Below, piece after piece: positions 34,493-44,860 of a stretch of DNA of 64,000 nt; position 1 is the stretch's first letter; every line of letters begins with the position of its first letter. Location of the stretch: NCBI GenBank assembly GCA_015272325.1, contig JACYLU010000015.1:310001-374000 (forward strand), written 5' to 3'. This DNA is from Synechococcales cyanobacterium C42_A2020_086 (GTDB lineage: Bacteria; Cyanobacteriota; Cyanobacteriia; Elainellales; Elainellaceae). Made by a program: the position numbers and the translations under genes. The notes beneath the pieces are model-generated. The model saw only the letters and a list, made by a program, of their open reading frames with translations, was not told where the DNA came from and did no database searches.

Positions 34493-36397
34493 CTAAGCTG
34501 GGTAGATCCGCAGGCGGCGGTTAGGTTCCTCGCCAAAGCTGGCCGACTTCAGCCGGTAGTGCTCGACGAGTTCATGCTGCATCTTGCGCACCTTCGCCGA
34601 GCGAGGCAGCAGTTCCACGGGCTGCCCCTTGGGAATTACGATCTGCTCGACCGCCAGCCTCGCTTCTTCGAGGGCTTCTATCTCGTCTTCGTCAGCACCG
34701 CGGTAGAACAAACTCAGGTTGATCGGCTCATCGCCTTCTAGCTCTTCCACATGCAGCATCCGCTGCAATGCCCGAATCATTTGCGGAATGCTGTTGGACT
34801 TGACCGCATGGATAGGAATCTGGCGGTTTTTGGCGAGCAGTCGCAGCTTGGAATGGTTCTTCAGGTGCGACCGCAAGGCCAACACGGCATCGGCGCTGTC
34901 AATGTCTTTGGTGAGTACAATCGGCAAGTTCAGGGTTTGAATCACCTGTTCGAGCTGATGCCGCCCAATGGCATAAGGATAAACATGCAGCGGCAGGTCT
35001 TCGCCGTTCGGTCCGGTTGGAGGAGCCTCTCCGGCTGCCTCTGAAGGCGTTAGGGTATCGAACGAGGCATTCAGCAGCTGATCGAACTGCTGGTGTTCAG
35101 ATGAGGGAGTATGGGCAGGTTCCGTTGGCACGATACCCAGATTAGAGCGAGACGAGGTAGGCAGTGGTGCCATTTGTCCCGAGGCTCGCCAGCCGCCGCT
35201 CTGGAAGGAAGTTCGCCCCGAAACATTGGCTGCCAGCGGTGAACTGCCAAAGGGAAGCTGTCGCGAGGAAGGGGTTTGCGGAGCCTGCGGCAGTTCCTGG
35301 GTAATCACCACCTCGCCTTGGTCGTTAACCGTGCGCACCTGTGGATTGGGTTGCCTGCCGCGCAGCAACAGATCCACCGTGTCGGCCACGTTTTCATGCA
35401 CCATCCACTTTTGCCGCTCCAGCATCTCCACAGCAATATCAAAGGTGGGAGGTGCCTTGCGTTCGAGGACACTTTTTTGGCTGCCGCGCCGCCGGGCTTC
35501 CTCGTCGCCCAAGGTGACCGACTGAATGCCGCCGACCAAATCTGAAAGCGTCGGGTTCTTGACTAAATTCTCGATACGGTTGCCGTGAGCTGTACCAACG
35601 AGCTGCACGCCGCGTTCTGCAATGGTTCGCGCCGCCAAAGCTTCGAGTTCAGTGCCAATCTCGTCGATCACAATCACTTCCGGCATGTGGTTTTCCACTG
35701 CCTCGATCATCACCTGATGCTGCAACTCGGGACGAGCCACTGGCATGCGGCGTGCCCGGCCAATCGCGGGGTGGGGAATATCACCATCACCGGCAATTTC
35801 GTTTGAGGTGTCAATAATCACAACTCGTTTTTGCAAATCGTCCGCCAGCACTCGGGCAATTTCCCGCAGCGCCGTGGTTTTGCCGACGCCCGGACGTCCC
35901 AGCATCAGGATTGACTTGCCGGTTTCCACCAGATCACGGATCATGCCAATGGTGCCGAACACAGCTCGACCGACGCGGCAGGTCAGGCCAATCACGTCAC
36001 CAGTACGGTTGCGAATGGCGCTGATCCGGTGCAAGGTGCGTTCAATGCCGGCTCGGTTATCGCCACTGAACATGCCGACCCGTTCAATGCAATAATCCAG
36101 ATCGGCCCGCGAAATGGGAGTATCAGACAGGTATTCTGCTTCGCCGGGAAAGCGAGCCTCGGGACGTCGCCCCAGATCCAGCACAACCTCCACTAGACTA
36201 TTGCGCTGGGGGTGGTGCTCTAGCCGTTGGCGAATGTTGCTCGGTAAAATCTCCAGAAGCTGCTGTAAGTCGTCGGTGATTTGAAACCCTGAGGGGACAG
36301 TCTCAGTCCGGGGTTCAGGCTCGTGGTTGGGGACAGGCGCTAGCGGGCTGGACTGTTCAGAAGCCGATTCAAACGAGGGATTACCGCTAAATGTCAT
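34493..36397 (-). CDS. Ycf45-type AAA ATPase with R3H domain
   Basis: A 634-residue protein of the SpoIIIAA-like/Ycf45 family conserved in cyanobacteria and some plastid genomes. A P-loop ATPase occupies about 80-330 (Walker A GRPGVGKTTA 167-176; Walker B-like EVIVIDEIGTE). A disordered linker follows, then a nucleotide-binding-like domain, and the C terminus has the R3H single-strand nucleic acid motif (VRKMQHELVEHYRLKSASFGEEPNRRL). The exact role is unknown; RNA or DNA handling is implied. It lies downstream of ldpA and ndhN on the same strand, a neighbourhood seen in other cyanobacteria. Confidence 0.9.
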   Translation of the reverse strand: MTFSGNPSFESASEQSSPLAPVPNHEPEPRTETVPSGFQITDDLQQLLEILPSNIRQRLEHHPQRNSLVEVVLDLGRRPEARFPGEAEYLSDTPISRADLDYCIERVGMFSGDNRAGIERTLHRISAIRNRTGDVIGLTCRVGRAVFGTIGMIRDLVETGKSILMLGRPGVGKTTALREIARVLADDLQKRVVIIDTSNEIAGDGDIPHPAIGRARRMPVARPELQHQVMIEAVENHMPEVIVIDEIGTELEALAARTIAERGVQLVGTAHGNRIENLVKNPTLSDLVGGIQSVTLGDEEARRRGSQKSVLERKAPPTFDIAVEMLERQKWMVHENVADTVDLLLRGRQPNPQVRTVNDQGEVVITQELPQAPQTPSSRQLPFGSSPLAANVSGRTSFQSGGWRASGQMAPLPTSSRSNLGIVPTEPAHTPSSEHQQFDQLLNASFDTLTPSEAAGEAPPTGPNGEDLPLHVYPYAIGRHQLEQVIQTLNLPIVLTKDIDSADAVLALRSHLKNHSKLRLLAKNRQIPIHAVKSNSIPQMIRALQRMLHVEELEGDEPINLSLFYRGADEDEIEALEEARLAVEQIVIPKGQPVELLPRSAKVRKMQHELVEHYRLKSASFGEEPNRRLRIYPA

Positions 36398-36497
36398 GGA
36401 TGCTAAAGGGTACTGGTGCAGTCAGAACGAGGGGTCGTACGTAGGCAAAGGGAAGAGCCAGTTCTCTAGAGCGGACGTTGCAAGGGGTATCTGAGCG

Positions 36498-37709
36498 TCA
36501 GTGGGATGCTCTAGAAGGCTCGGGAAGGGTAGAGGCTAAGGGTTTGTGAGTCATAGGAGTTTTCAAGGGAGAAACGAGGGAATAAGCCAGATGCACAGCC
36601 TGCCAAAGCAGGTCGGGGGCATCTTCGAGTTGCAGCGGCGAAGCGATCGGAGGCGGCTGGTCTACCGCTGCTACTGAACCATTGAGGGCTAGCATTGTTG
36701 AACTCGATCGAGCATCATCTTGGCGTTGCTCAAGTTGGTCCAATACGGGGGCAAGCAGGCTGCGGGCATAGCTGCCATACGCAATTCCAGCAATATAACG
36801 ATGAGGTGCTTCCGGATGAATTTGCGATTTGAGCAAGCCCAGCGCTGCCAATTTCGTCAACGTATGGCGATTCGTTCCACCGGCAAGCTGCACATAGCCT
36901 GGTAGATTTGCAGCTAGCACTTTCTGCCCGAGTTTTACAGCAGCTCGCGTTGCCCCATCGCCAATATCGCCGCTCATCGGTCGCCCGTCAGTTTGCCAGA
37001 TCAGTGAGCAGGGCAAGGGAGCCATTAGCTCATAAAGCGAGCGCAGATAAGCAATTAAGCCGTCTCCATCGGGGCAGCTAATGGCAATCAGCTTCAGGCG
37101 AGGCAAAAATGGCACAATAGCCTGCCACAACCGCTCAAAATCGGCTCGACGTCCAACCTGGGTGTGAATCTCAACTGCATCCACGCCGGCAAGTACAAGG
37201 GGTGCCACTGCGGCAGGTGTCGCTACATAAGAGCGAGTTGAAATCTGACCAATCGGGCAAACGGGTAAGCAGCGTCCGCAGCCGTAACACCTCCGATCAA
37301 CAACTCCCGAAAAACCAGTGGGTTCTTGCGCAAACACAATTGCCTGAGCCGGACAAATCGCTTCGCAGGGGCGAGGGCAAGTAACCGGACAACGGTTGGG
37401 GTCAAACTCTGCCTTACGAAAATGCGGATCGTCTCCATCATTGAGGCTAACCATCAGCCAAGGTAGCCCCAGTTGCTTAAATCCTTTAGCCTCAGCGATC
37501 GGGGTCAGCAATCGCGCCTTGTGAAGGGCAGCGCGGGCAGCATCAATGACGGCGGGGTCGGCAGCCACATCGATACAGTCAGCACCCGCCAACGCATAGG
37601 CTAAAGTGAGACTTCGGACAGCAGGGAGGTGTTGAAAACTGGCTCCACAAATGAGCTTGAACCAGGAGCCCTCCCTTAGCGATCGTAAGGGATGGTACAA
37701 ATCAATCAC
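36498..37709 (-). CDS. ldpA: Light-dependent period protein LdpA
   Basis: Iron-sulfur protein that in Synechococcus elongatus senses redox state and feeds light input into the circadian clock. The 403-residue protein shows two ferredoxin-like clusters: CPVTCPRPCEAICP and CYGCGRCLPVCPIGQIS, placed around residues 105-160. They are flanked by a TIM-barrel-like region. The start is a GTG (IDLYHPLRSL follows). The gene is between ndhN and ycf45 on the same strand, probably one transcript. The LabA-type gene at 16.8 kb is another protein related to clock output. Confidence 0.93.
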   Translation of the reverse strand: MIDLYHPLRSLREGSWFKLICGASFQHLPAVRSLTLAYALAGADCIDVAADPAVIDAARAALHKARLLTPIAEAKGFKQLGLPWLMVSLNDGDDPHFRKAEFDPNRCPVTCPRPCEAICPAQAIVFAQEPTGFSGVVDRRCYGCGRCLPVCPIGQISTRSYVATPAAVAPLVLAGVDAVEIHTQVGRRADFERLWQAIVPFLPRLKLIAISCPDGDGLIAYLRSLYELMAPLPCSLIWQTDGRPMSGDIGDGATRAAVKLGQKVLAANLPGYVQLAGGTNRHTLTKLAALGLLKSQIHPEAPHRYIAGIAYGSYARSLLAPVLDQLEQRQDDARSSSTMLALNGSVAAVDQPPPIASPLQLEDAPDLLWQAVHLAYSLVSPLKTPMTHKPLASTLPEPSRASH

Positions 37710-37864
37710 CCTTACATACTAAAAGGTTATTACCAAAATGACGAGCTTAGCCCGGGATCAGTGTACTACGGGAGACAGCCGCCGACATGTGTGCCTATTT
37801 ACTTTCTTCATCATTCGTTCAAGGCAGACCCTCAATTTTTAATCGGGCGCAGCAAAATAGGGGA

Positions 37865-38341
37865 TCAAGCGGCGATCAAGAACTCGCTGAGCGGTTTCCA
37901 GCTAAAGCTACGTCCGCCTCCCATTTCAACAACGACTTTGATTCGGGAGTCGAGTTTAGGCAGCTCTACCAGATATTGCAGTTCTTGCTGCGACAACACG
38001 ATACCCTCCAGCAGCCAGATCACCAATCCTTTCGAGCGAGGAGGGAGGTGCTCTAGCTGATGCAGTGCCATCGGCGGCAGGTAGTAGCGATAGCCCACCG
38101 CTCCTTCGCGCTCAGTCGTCTTCTTGCCGAGGTGGGGAGGTCGAACCCCATGTACACCCATAAGATAGGCCGACAAATCTCCCAGGCCCCGAGCCGTAAT
38201 GTGCAGCATTTCATAGCCTGCTGATCGCAGACGGCGCTGGTAGCGTCCTTCAAAGCCTCCCTCAAGAGGGACGTATACGCCTACGGCTCCGACAGTTTCC
38301 ACGCTTTGAATAAACGGCTTACCTGCTGTAATCAGTGCCAT
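37865..38341 (-). CDS. ndhN: NAD(P)H-quinone oxidoreductase subunit N
   Basis: Peripheral subunit of cyanobacterial NDH-1, found only in oxygenic phototrophs. The 158-residue protein begins MALITAGKPFIQSVETVGAV and carries PLEGGFEGRYQRRL and VRPPHLGKKTTEREGAVGYRYYLPP, diagnostic of NdhN. An ATG seven codons upstream is possible, but homologues start at MALI. It is first in the ndhN-ldpA-ycf45 direction, followed by a 155-base spacer. An open frame of 148 codons overlapping the start on the same strand looks like chance. Confidence 0.95.
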   Translation of the reverse strand: MALITAGKPFIQSVETVGAVGVYVPLEGGFEGRYQRRLRSAGYEMLHITARGLGDLSAYLMGVHGVRPPHLGKKTTEREGAVGYRYYLPPMALHQLEHLPPRSKGLVIWLLEGIVLSQQELQYLVELPKLDSRIKVVVEMGGGRSFSWKPLSEFLIAA

Positions 38342-38967
38342 GTCTCTGCCTGCTCTCGTCAATGTACTGGTCGAACAACTCAGGCGGGTCAGCGATCCGT
38401 TCCCCGCTTGGGTTGAACGAGCGATTCGCTTCCACTCCCTCCCTGATTATAGAGAGGTGCTGATCCCCCAGCAAGCTGTTTGATGGGCAAAGCCGCTGAA
38501 TTCCAGGGCTAGAACTGTCAGAATTGATCAACTGTCGCATCAGTTTAGCTAATCTCATAATCTCATGTAGCCCAATAGCTAAGTCGAGGGAAACTAATTT
38601 CCGTATCTGACTAGACAATCTAGAAGATATTCGTTTATGATTAGTAGCTGTTGCCAAAATCTGGCGAGACTCTTCGGAGCTATTCCGGCGTGGATAGTAA
38701 AGCCTGATTAACTCCTTGGTTTGAGCGTTCGGGATACTGAATGGGCCTTGGTTTCGGCTGTTCAAGTCCCTGCTCTATCAGGTTGCAATAACCTCTGAAT
38801 CTATTCGGCTTTTGCGGCTTGTTGAAGCTGCTGGGAGAAGAGTAGAGGTCTGCGGTCCTAGCTTAGGCAAACCGCTTCGCCTCTACATGTATTTGTTTTG
38901 GAGCTGCAGGGAGCGCAAGCAAAGTCCTGCTGCAAGGTGTGCAAAAGGTGGAACAAGGGAGACTGAC
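38342..38967. other. 626-base spacer between ndhN and the ribosomal cluster
   Basis: Divergent spacer carrying the promoters of ndhN (leftward) and of rplC and the following operon (rightward). Contains AATCTCAT twice in tandem (38551-38566) next to a CATAAT element. The frame before rplC is open back to 38812 but is not conserved ribosomal protein sequence. No RNA gene was recognised. Confidence 0.5.
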
Positions 38968-39609
38968 GTGTCTATTGGTATTCTTGGCACAAAACTCGGC
39001 ATGACCCAGATTTTTGACGAAACCGGGGTTGCGATTCCGGTAACGGTCATTCAGGCGGGTCCTTGCACGGTGACTCAAATCAAAACGGAACAGACTGACG
39101 GCTACTCTGCAGTGCAAGTGGGCTATGGCGAGGTGTCGGCAAAGGCACTGAACAAGCCTGAGCTAGGGCACTTGGCTAAGTCGGAAGCTCCTCCACTGCG
39201 CCATTTGCAAGAGTACCGCCTGGACAACACGGGAGAGTTTGAGCTGGGTCAGCAGATCAAAGCCGACGCTTTTGAGGTGGGGCAAGTTGTAGACGTGATT
39301 GGGACCAGCATTGGTCGTGGCTTTGCGGGGTACCAAAAGCGCCACAACTTCAAGCGGGGACCCATGGCTCACGGTTCTAAAAACCATCGCCTACCCGGTT
39401 CAACTGGAGCTGGCACCACGCCTGGACGAGTTTATCCCGGCAAACGGATGGCGGGTCAACTCGGCAATGCTCGGGTGACAGTGCGCAAGTTGAAAGTGGT
39501 GCGTGTGGATGCTGATCGCAATCTTCTATTGATCAAAGGTGCAGTTCCGGGAAAGCCGGGAGCGCTGCTCAACATTGTGCCCGCAAAAGTGGTTGGACAG
39601 AAGAAGTAG
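38968..39609 (+). CDS. rplC: 50S ribosomal protein L3
   Basis: Early-assembling 23S rRNA-binding protein near the peptidyl-transferase centre. The 213-residue product starts at a GTG ([17 protein letters not shown] follows) and contains the family motif [26 protein letters not shown] and [13 protein letters not shown]. An upstream in-frame start would add 52 residues with no similarity, so I rejected it. It opens the S10-type cluster; in this organism rpsJ is not in front of it. The spacer to rplD is 80 bases. Confidence 0.97.
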   Translation: MSIGILGTKLGMTQIFDETGVAIPVTVIQAGPCTVTQIKTEQTDGYSAVQVGYGEVSAKALNKPELGHLAKSEAPPLRHLQEYRLDNTGEFELGQQIKADAFEVGQVVDVIGTSIGRGFAGYQKRHNFKRGPMAHGSKNHRLPGSTGAGTTPGRVYPGKRMAGQLGNARVTVRKLKVVRVDADRNLLLIKGAVPGKPGALLNIVPAKVVGQKK

Positions 39610-39689
39610 GGATTAGGTTGTTGGACTAGGAAGCGCGAGCCGGTGGGACTGCTTCTGAGGTTCAATCCTCTCGAGTAAAGGATAAAGCT

Positions 39690-40325
39690 ATGGTTAACTG
39701 CGTAGTCAAAGATTGGCAAGGCGAGGAAGCTGGACAGGCTTCTTTAGAGTTGCGGGTCGCTAAGGAAGAAAACGCTGCTCACATCGTGCATCGCGCCCTA
39801 ATGCGGCAGATGAACAACGCTCGCCAAGGCACCGTTTCTACTAAAACGCGGGCTGAGGTCAGCGGCGGAGGTCGTAAACCGTGGCGGCAGAAGGGAACGG
39901 GTCGAGCGCGAGCGGGTTCTAACCGTTCTCCGCTGTGGCGAGGGGGCGGAGTGATTTTTGGTCCCAAGCCCCGCGACTTCTCGGTAAAAATGAACCGCAA
40001 GGAGCGACGTTTGGCGCTGCGGACGGCCTTCCAAAGCCGAGCTGACGATATGGTCGTCGTCGAGGATTTTGCGGAGAAGTTGCCTCGTCCAAAAACGAAA
40101 GAGCTGCTGCAGGCGATGACGCGCTGGGGTATTGAGCCTGAATCGAAGGTGCTGCTGATTGTTTCGGAGCGCAACGAAAACGTGTATTTATCCGCTCGCA
40201 ACGTCAGCAATCTGCGTCTGATCTCGGCGTCAAACCTGAATATATTTGACATTCTCGCCGCAGACCAACTCGTGGTAACGCAATCGGCGCTGGCGAAGAT
40301 TCAGGAGGTCTATAGTGATGACTAA
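39690..40325 (+). CDS. rplD: 50S ribosomal protein L4
   Basis: Lines the peptide exit tunnel; in E. coli it also autoregulates the S10 operon. The 211-residue protein has the tunnel loop [19 protein letters not shown] followed by [16 protein letters not shown]. The N-terminal 13 residues are longer than in E. coli, as in other cyanobacteria. The stop overlaps the start of rplW by eight bases, indicating translational coupling. Confidence 0.97.
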   Translation: MVNCVVKDWQGEEAGQASLELRVAKEENAAHIVHRALMRQMNNARQGTVSTKTRAEVSGGGRKPWRQKGTGRARAGSNRSPLWRGGGVIFGPKPRDFSVKMNRKERRLALRTAFQSRADDMVVVEDFAEKLPRPKTKELLQAMTRWGIEPESKVLLIVSERNENVYLSARNVSNLRLISASNLNIFDILAADQLVVTQSALAKIQEVYSDD

Positions 40326-40623
40326 AAGTATTGATCCGCGTATCCTGCCTGATTTGGTGCGTCGTCCCATCGTCACCGAAAAGGCCACCCGCTTGCTCGA
40401 AGAGAACAAGTACACCTTTGAAGTCGCTCCCCACGCTACCAAGACTCAGATCAAGGCGGCAATTCAAGAGCTATTTGATGTCACGGTTGTGGGCGTGAAC
40501 ACGATTAATCCGCCGCGCAAGCAGCGTCGTGTGGGTCGCTTCGTCGGCCACAAGCCTCATTACAAGCGAGCGGTCGTCACCCTCGCTCCAGGGGATTCCA
40601 TCACCCTGTTCCCCGAAGTTTAA
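40318..40623 (+). CDS. rplW: 50S ribosomal protein L23
   Basis: Exit-site protein that docks trigger factor and the signal recognition particle. The 101-residue protein shows [22 protein letters not shown] at the start and [14 protein letters not shown] later, both typical. The ATG at 40318 overlaps the end of rplD; the preceding in-frame GTG at 40315 is less likely. rplB follows after 21 bases. Confidence 0.96.
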   Translation: MTKSIDPRILPDLVRRPIVTEKATRLLEENKYTFEVAPHATKTQIKAAIQELFDVTVVGVNTINPPRKQRRVGRFVGHKPHYKRAVVTLAPGDSITLFPEV

Positions 40624-40644
40624 ACTAACCGGAGCATTTGAGTT

Positions 40645-41508
40645 ATGGGCATTCGATCCTATCGACCCTATACCCCTGGTACCCGCGAGCGTGTTGTGTC
40701 CGATTTCGCTGAGGTGACCCGCAGCGAGCCGGAAAAGTCGCTGACCCGCTCAGTGCACCGTCCGAAGGGGCGGAACAACCGGGGTGTCGTGACCTGTCGG
40801 CATCGCGGGGGCGGTCACAAGCGCTTGTATCGGGTGATCGATTTCTACCGCAACAAGCACAACATCCCGGCGAAGGTGGCATCAATTGAATATGATCCCA
40901 ACCGCAACGCTCGGATTGCGCTACTCCACTACCAGGACGGCGAGAAGCGCTACATTCTTCATCCGGCTGGATTGGCGGTTGGCGCAACGGTAATTTCCGG
41001 TCCCGATTCTCCCTTTGAGGTCGGCAATGCGCTGCCGCTGGGCAACATGCCGCTGGGCACCACGGTTCACAACGTGGAGCTAGTGCCGGGTAAAGGCGGA
41101 CAGATTGTGCGGGCAGCCGGCGCGTCGGCTCAGGTGGTCGCTAAGGAAGGCAACTTTGTGACGCTCCGCTTGCCATCCACCGAAGTGCGAATGGTGCGCC
41201 GCGAATGCTACGCCACGATTGGTCAGGTGGGCAATGCGGACGTGCGTAACACCAGCCTAGGTAAGGCCGGACGGAAGCGCTGGAAGGGTCGTCGCCCAGA
41301 GGTGCGAGGCAGTGTCATGAACCCAGTGGATCACCCCCATGGCGGTGGTGAAGGGCGAGCCCCAATTGGGCGTCCTGGTCCAGTGACACCATGGGGTAAA
41401 CCAGCCCTGGGTACAAAGACCCGCAAGAAACGGAAGCTGAGCAATGCCCTGATCGTACGTCGTCGTCGCCGCACCTCGAAGCGCGGTAGAGGCGGACGGG
41501 AGTCCTAA
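40645..41508 (+). CDS. rplB: 50S ribosomal protein L2
   Basis: Needed for subunit association and peptidyl-transferase activity. The 287-residue protein has the OB-fold half ([28 protein letters not shown]) and the functional C-terminal motif [19 protein letters not shown] with the essential His. The tail is strongly basic, as usual. It lies in normal position between rplW and rpsS; the 76-base spacer to rpsS shows nothing special. Confidence 0.97.
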   Translation: MGIRSYRPYTPGTRERVVSDFAEVTRSEPEKSLTRSVHRPKGRNNRGVVTCRHRGGGHKRLYRVIDFYRNKHNIPAKVASIEYDPNRNARIALLHYQDGEKRYILHPAGLAVGATVISGPDSPFEVGNALPLGNMPLGTTVHNVELVPGKGGQIVRAAGASAQVVAKEGNFVTLRLPSTEVRMVRRECYATIGQVGNADVRNTSLGKAGRKRWKGRRPEVRGSVMNPVDHPHGGGEGRAPIGRPGPVTPWGKPALGTKTRKKRKLSNALIVRRRRRTSKRGRGGRES

Positions 41509-41584
41509 AAACTGGGCTGAAATGCCCGTTAGCTGATATGACTTGATTCGACAGACATCCATTGACCCGAGGTGATTTAGAACC

Positions 41585-41863
41585 ATGTCTCGCTCTCTCA
41601 AAAAAGGTCCCTTTGTTGCTGATCATTTGATGAGCAAAATCGAGGCGCTTAACGCTCGAGGAGATAAGCAGGTGATCAAGACTTGGTCCCGTGCTTCCAC
41701 GATTCTGCCGCAAATGATTGGGCATACCATCGCGGTGCACAACGGTCGGCAGCATGTGCCGGTCTATGTGACTGAACAAATGGTGGGGCACAAGCTCGGT
41801 GAATTTGCCCCTACTCGCACCTTTCGAGGCCACGCGAAAAGTGATAAGAAGGCTCGTCGCTAA
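41585..41863 (+). CDS. rpsS: 30S ribosomal protein S19
   Basis: Head protein at the A-site/subunit bridge. The 92-residue product opens with [15 protein letters not shown] and has [29 protein letters not shown], the full family signature. An 84-base spacer leads to rplV; it can form a six-pair hairpin but has no T-run, so transcription should continue. Confidence 0.97.
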   Translation: MSRSLKKGPFVADHLMSKIEALNARGDKQVIKTWSRASTILPQMIGHTIAVHNGRQHVPVYVTEQMVGHKLGEFAPTRTFRGHAKSDKKARR

Positions 41864-41947
41864 AAGCACTAAGCAGTCGGCGATCGGCTGAATAGTGGGA
41901 GTCGCTGCAGGCTGATAGCTGAATGCTCAATGCTTAAGGAGAAAATT

Positions 41948-42313
41948 ATGGCTGTTGCTACTGGAGAAGAAGTCAAAGCTGTTGCGCGTTACATCCGCAT
42001 GTCCCCGTTCAAGGTGCGTCGGGTTCTCGACCAAATTCGGGGGCGGTCCTACCGGGAAGCCCTGATTATCCTGGAATTCATGCCCTACAAAGCCTGTGAG
42101 CCAATTCTGAAGGTGCTGCGTTCAGCTGTAGCCAATGCTGAGCACAATATGGGCTACACCCCCGCCGATTTGGTGATCACCCAGGCGTTTGCGGATCAAG
42201 GCCCAGTGCTGAAGCGCTTTCGTCCGCGGGCTCAGGGGCGAGCTTATCAAATTCGTAAGCCCACCTGCCACATCACGATTATGGTAGCTCCGGGCGCAGA
42301 AACCGAAGAGTAG
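41948..42313 (+). CDS. rplV: 50S ribosomal protein L22
   Basis: Tunnel-wall protein touching all rRNA domains. I chose the ATG at 41948 ([21 protein letters not shown] follows), since a start six codons earlier has no conserved residues and AAGGAG lies just ahead. The 121-residue product has the beta-hairpin tip [20 protein letters not shown] that reaches into the exit tunnel and binds macrolides. Confidence 0.96.
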   Translation: MAVATGEEVKAVARYIRMSPFKVRRVLDQIRGRSYREALIILEFMPYKACEPILKVLRSAVANAEHNMGYTPADLVITQAFADQGPVLKRFRPRAQGRAYQIRKPTCHITIMVAPGAETEE

Positions 42314-42367
42314 CTGCACATACAACCCATTACTTGACACTGTTTACAGCCTTTAAGGGGACGTACC

Positions 42368-43117
42368 GTGGGACAGAAGATTCATCCAGTTGGCTTTCGC
42401 CTTGGAATTACGCAGGAGCACCAGTCGCGCTGGTTTGCCGACTCAGGTCGCTATCCCAAGCTGCTGCAAGAAGACTACACAATTCGCAATTTTCTAGAAA
42501 AGAACCCGATGCGGCTGAAAAGCCTCGATAGCCCTGGCATCGCCAAAATTCGCATCGAGCGCAAAGCTGACCAGATTGATTTGGAAATCCACACCGCTCG
42601 TCCAGGTGTAGTGGTTGGACGCGGCGGCCAGGGCATCGAAGAACTGCGCACTGGGTTGCAGCGGGCCTTGGGCGACAGCAACCGCCAGATCCGAATCAAT
42701 GTTGTGGAAGTGGCTCGTGTCGATGCTGATGCCGCCCTGATTGCCGAGTATGTGGCGCAGCAGCTCGAGCGCCGGGTGTCTTTCCGCCGAGTGGTGCGGC
42801 AGGCCATTCAGAGGGCGCAGCGGGCCGGTGTTGAAGGTATCAAGATTCAAATCAGCGGCCGTTTGAACGGTGCGGAGATTGCCCGGACTGAATATACCCG
42901 GGAAGGTAAAGTACCGCTGCATACCCTGCGGGCTGACATCGACTATGCCTATCGCACGGCGCAGACAATCTATGGAATCCTGGGCATCAAGGTTTGGGTT
43001 TTCCGCGGGGAAATCATTCCCGGACAGGAAGAAGTTGCTCCGCCCACAAACGTCCAGCCTCGCCGTCGCCAGCAGCGCCGCCGCCAGCAGTATGAAGACC
43101 GCTCGAATGAAGGCTAA
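42368..43117 (+). CDS. rpsC: 30S ribosomal protein S3
   Basis: mRNA-entry protein of the 30S subunit with helicase activity. The 249-residue protein starts at a GTG ([14 protein letters not shown] follows). It has the KH domain ([19 protein letters not shown]) and the C-terminal domain ([28 protein letters not shown]). A basic, Gln/Arg-rich tail extends past the bacterial norm. The gene sits 54 bases after rplV. Confidence 0.96.
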   Translation: MGQKIHPVGFRLGITQEHQSRWFADSGRYPKLLQEDYTIRNFLEKNPMRLKSLDSPGIAKIRIERKADQIDLEIHTARPGVVVGRGGQGIEELRTGLQRALGDSNRQIRINVVEVARVDADAALIAEYVAQQLERRVSFRRVVRQAIQRAQRAGVEGIKIQISGRLNGAEIARTEYTREGKVPLHTLRADIDYAYRTAQTIYGILGIKVWVFRGEIIPGQEEVAPPTNVQPRRRQQRRRQQYEDRSNEG

Positions 43118-43134
43118 TTCTTAAGGTAAGAGTC

Positions 43135-43554
43135 ATGTTAAGTCCTAGAAGAACTAAATTCCGCAAGCAGCAGCGGGGACGCATGAAGGGCATGGCGACC
43201 GCTGGTAACGAGATCAACTTCGGCGATTTTGCTCTGCAAGCTCTAGAGCCGTCTTGGATTACCTCTCGTCAGATCGAGGCCAGCCGACGAGCGATGACCC
43301 GCTATATTCGCCGAGGTGGCAAAATCTGGATTCGCATTTTCCCGGATAAGCCGATCACGATGCGTCCGGCAGAAACCCGCATGGGATCTGGAAAAGGGAA
43401 TCCGGAGTTCTGGGTTGCCGTCGTTAAGCCCGGCCGGATTCTGTTTGAGATTGCTGGTGTTCCGGAAGCGACCGCTCGGGAAGCGATGCGTCTAGCGCAG
43501 TATAAGCTGCCGATTAAAACCAAGTTCATTACGCGTCAAGCGGAGGAGTCGTAA
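43135..43554 (+). CDS. rplP: 50S ribosomal protein L16
   Basis: Located at the base of the A site. The 139-residue product starts [21 protein letters not shown] and contains [25 protein letters not shown]. The Arg in the middle of the latter corresponds to the residue hydroxylated in some bacteria. It follows rpsC after 17 bases, and rpmC begins three bases after its stop. Confidence 0.97.
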   Translation: MLSPRRTKFRKQQRGRMKGMATAGNEINFGDFALQALEPSWITSRQIEASRRAMTRYIRRGGKIWIRIFPDKPITMRPAETRMGSGKGNPEFWVAVVKPGRILFEIAGVPEATAREAMRLAQYKLPIKTKFITRQAEES

Positions 43555-43557
43555 CCT

Positions 43558-43797
43558 ATGCCTCTGCCCAAAATTGAGGAGATTCGCGATCTCAGTGACC
43601 AAGAGCTGAATGATCGCATTGTGGAAACCAAGAAAGAGCTGTTTCAGTTGCGCTTCCAGAAAGCGACTCGTCAGCTCGATAAGCCGCACCAATTTAAGCA
43701 TCTGCGCCACCGCCTCGCTCAGCTAATGACAGTTGAGCGGGAACGGCAGCTTGCAGCGGCGAACGCAGCGTCTGATTCCAGTGCAGCGGAGGAGTAA
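43558..43797 (+). CDS. rpmC: 50S ribosomal protein L29
   Basis: Two-helix protein at the tunnel exit. The 79-residue product has LSDQELNDRIVETKKELFQLRFQKATRQL as its first helix pair and a short Ala/Ser/Glu-rich tail typical of cyanobacterial forms. It is packed tightly between rplP and rpsQ with three bases on each side, which indicates coupling. Confidence 0.96.
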   Translation: MPLPKIEEIRDLSDQELNDRIVETKKELFQLRFQKATRQLDKPHQFKHLRHRLAQLMTVERERQLAAANAASDSSAAEE

Positions 43798-43800
43798 CCT

Positions 43801-44052
43801 ATGGCAGTGAAGCAACGAGTTGGTCTAGTGGTCAGCGACAAAATGGATAAAACCGTTGTGGTGGCGGTCGAGAACCGTGCTCCCCATCCCAAATACCGCA
43901 AGATTGTGGTGCGCACCAAGCGGTACAAGGTGCACGACGAAGAAAACAAGTGCCAAGTGGGCGATCGCGTCCGCATTGAGGAAACCCGACCGCTCAGCCG
44001 TACCAAGCGCTGGGTCGTGGTGGATATTCTCAATCAGACCTCGGATGCTTAG
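43801..44052 (+). CDS. rpsQ: 30S ribosomal protein S17
   Basis: OB-fold protein that assembles early on 16S rRNA. The 83-residue product shows [31 protein letters not shown] and [19 protein letters not shown], both family hallmarks. A HIP1 palindrome (43971-43978) lies inside the gene. rplN follows after 38 bases with a strong AGGAGG Shine-Dalgarno. Confidence 0.97.
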   Translation: MAVKQRVGLVVSDKMDKTVVVAVENRAPHPKYRKIVVRTKRYKVHDEENKCQVGDRVRIEETRPLSRTKRWVVVDILNQTSDA

Positions 44053-44090
44053 TTCTATATCCCAAACTTGAGTAATCCAGGAGGTTCATC

Positions 44091-44456
44091 ATGATTCAGC
44101 AAGAAACTTATCTCAATGTGGCTGACAACAGCGGTGCCCGCAAGCTGATGTGTATCCGGGTGCTGGGCGGCAACCGGCGCTATGCCAACGTGGGGGATGT
44201 AATCATCGCCGTGGTCAAGGATGCGATTCCCAATATGGCGGTGAAAAAGTCAGATGTGGTGCGGGCAGTCGTGGTACGCACCAAGAAAGGATTACGGCGC
44301 GAGAGCGGTATGAGCATTCGTTTCGACGACAACGCTGCTGTAATCATCAACGCCGAGGGGAATCCCCGAGGAACACGGGTATTCGGTCCGGTTGCCCGTG
44401 AGCTGCGGGACAAGAACTTTACCAAGATCGTTTCTCTGGCTCCGGAGGTACTGTGA
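44091..44456 (+). CDS. rplN: 50S ribosomal protein L14
   Basis: Contacts the 30S subunit and binds the silencing factor RsfS. The 121-residue protein begins [27 protein letters not shown], almost invariant among cyanobacteria, and has the [19 protein letters not shown] and [14 protein letters not shown] segments. Its TGA stop overlaps the rplX start (ATGA). Confidence 0.97.
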   Translation: MIQQETYLNVADNSGARKLMCIRVLGGNRRYANVGDVIIAVVKDAIPNMAVKKSDVVRAVVVRTKKGLRRESGMSIRFDDNAAVIINAEGNPRGTRVFGPVARELRDKNFTKIVSLAPEVL

Positions 44457-44803
44457 TGAAGAAAAAGAATTCCACGCCGGTGCGCTACAAGATGCATGTC
44501 AAAAAGGGGGACACCGTACAGGTGATTGCAGGCAGCGAGAAGGGCAAAGTGGGCGAAGTGCTCCGCACCTTCCCTAAGACCAGCAAGGTCATCATTAAAG
44601 GGGTCAACCTGAAGACAAAGCATGTCAAACCGCAGCAGGAAGGAGAGTCGGGGCAGATTACAACGGTTGAAGCGCCAATCCATAGCTCCAACGTTATGCT
44701 CTACTCGAATAAGCAAAAGATTGCGAGTCGGATTTGCTACACCTTCAACAGCGAAGGGCGGAAGGTGCGGATGCTGAAGAAAACCGGCGAAATTATCGAC
44801 TAG
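44456..44803 (+). CDS. rplX: 50S ribosomal protein L24
   Basis: Initiates 50S assembly. The 115-residue protein contains the KOW motif ([20 protein letters not shown]) and later [20 protein letters not shown]. The ATG overlaps the stop of rplN by one base; the in-frame GTG just before is less likely. A 57-base spacer leads to rplE. Confidence 0.96.
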   Translation: MKKKNSTPVRYKMHVKKGDTVQVIAGSEKGKVGEVLRTFPKTSKVIIKGVNLKTKHVKPQQEGESGQITTVEAPIHSSNVMLYSNKQKIASRICYTFNSEGRKVRMLKKTGEIID

Positions 44804-44860
44804 TTCTCATTGACGCTGATTGTATTGCCCCTGACCAAGCCCAGGGAACGAGGAGACATT

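Noticed and set aside
38319-38765. 148-codon open frame upstream of and overlapping ndhN
   Set aside because: Low-complexity composition, no recognised motif, overlaps the start of a certain gene on the same strand in another frame, and lies where promoters are expected.
38812-38967. In-frame N-terminal extension of rplC by 52 codons
   Set aside because: It has no similarity to L3, and the GTG at 38968 gives exactly the normal L3 start. The stretch is probably the operon leader.
39610-39689. tRNA-like GGTTCAATCC in the rplC-rplD spacer
   Set aside because: The seven-base loop cannot be closed by a five-pair T stem and no D or anticodon arm or CCA end is present.
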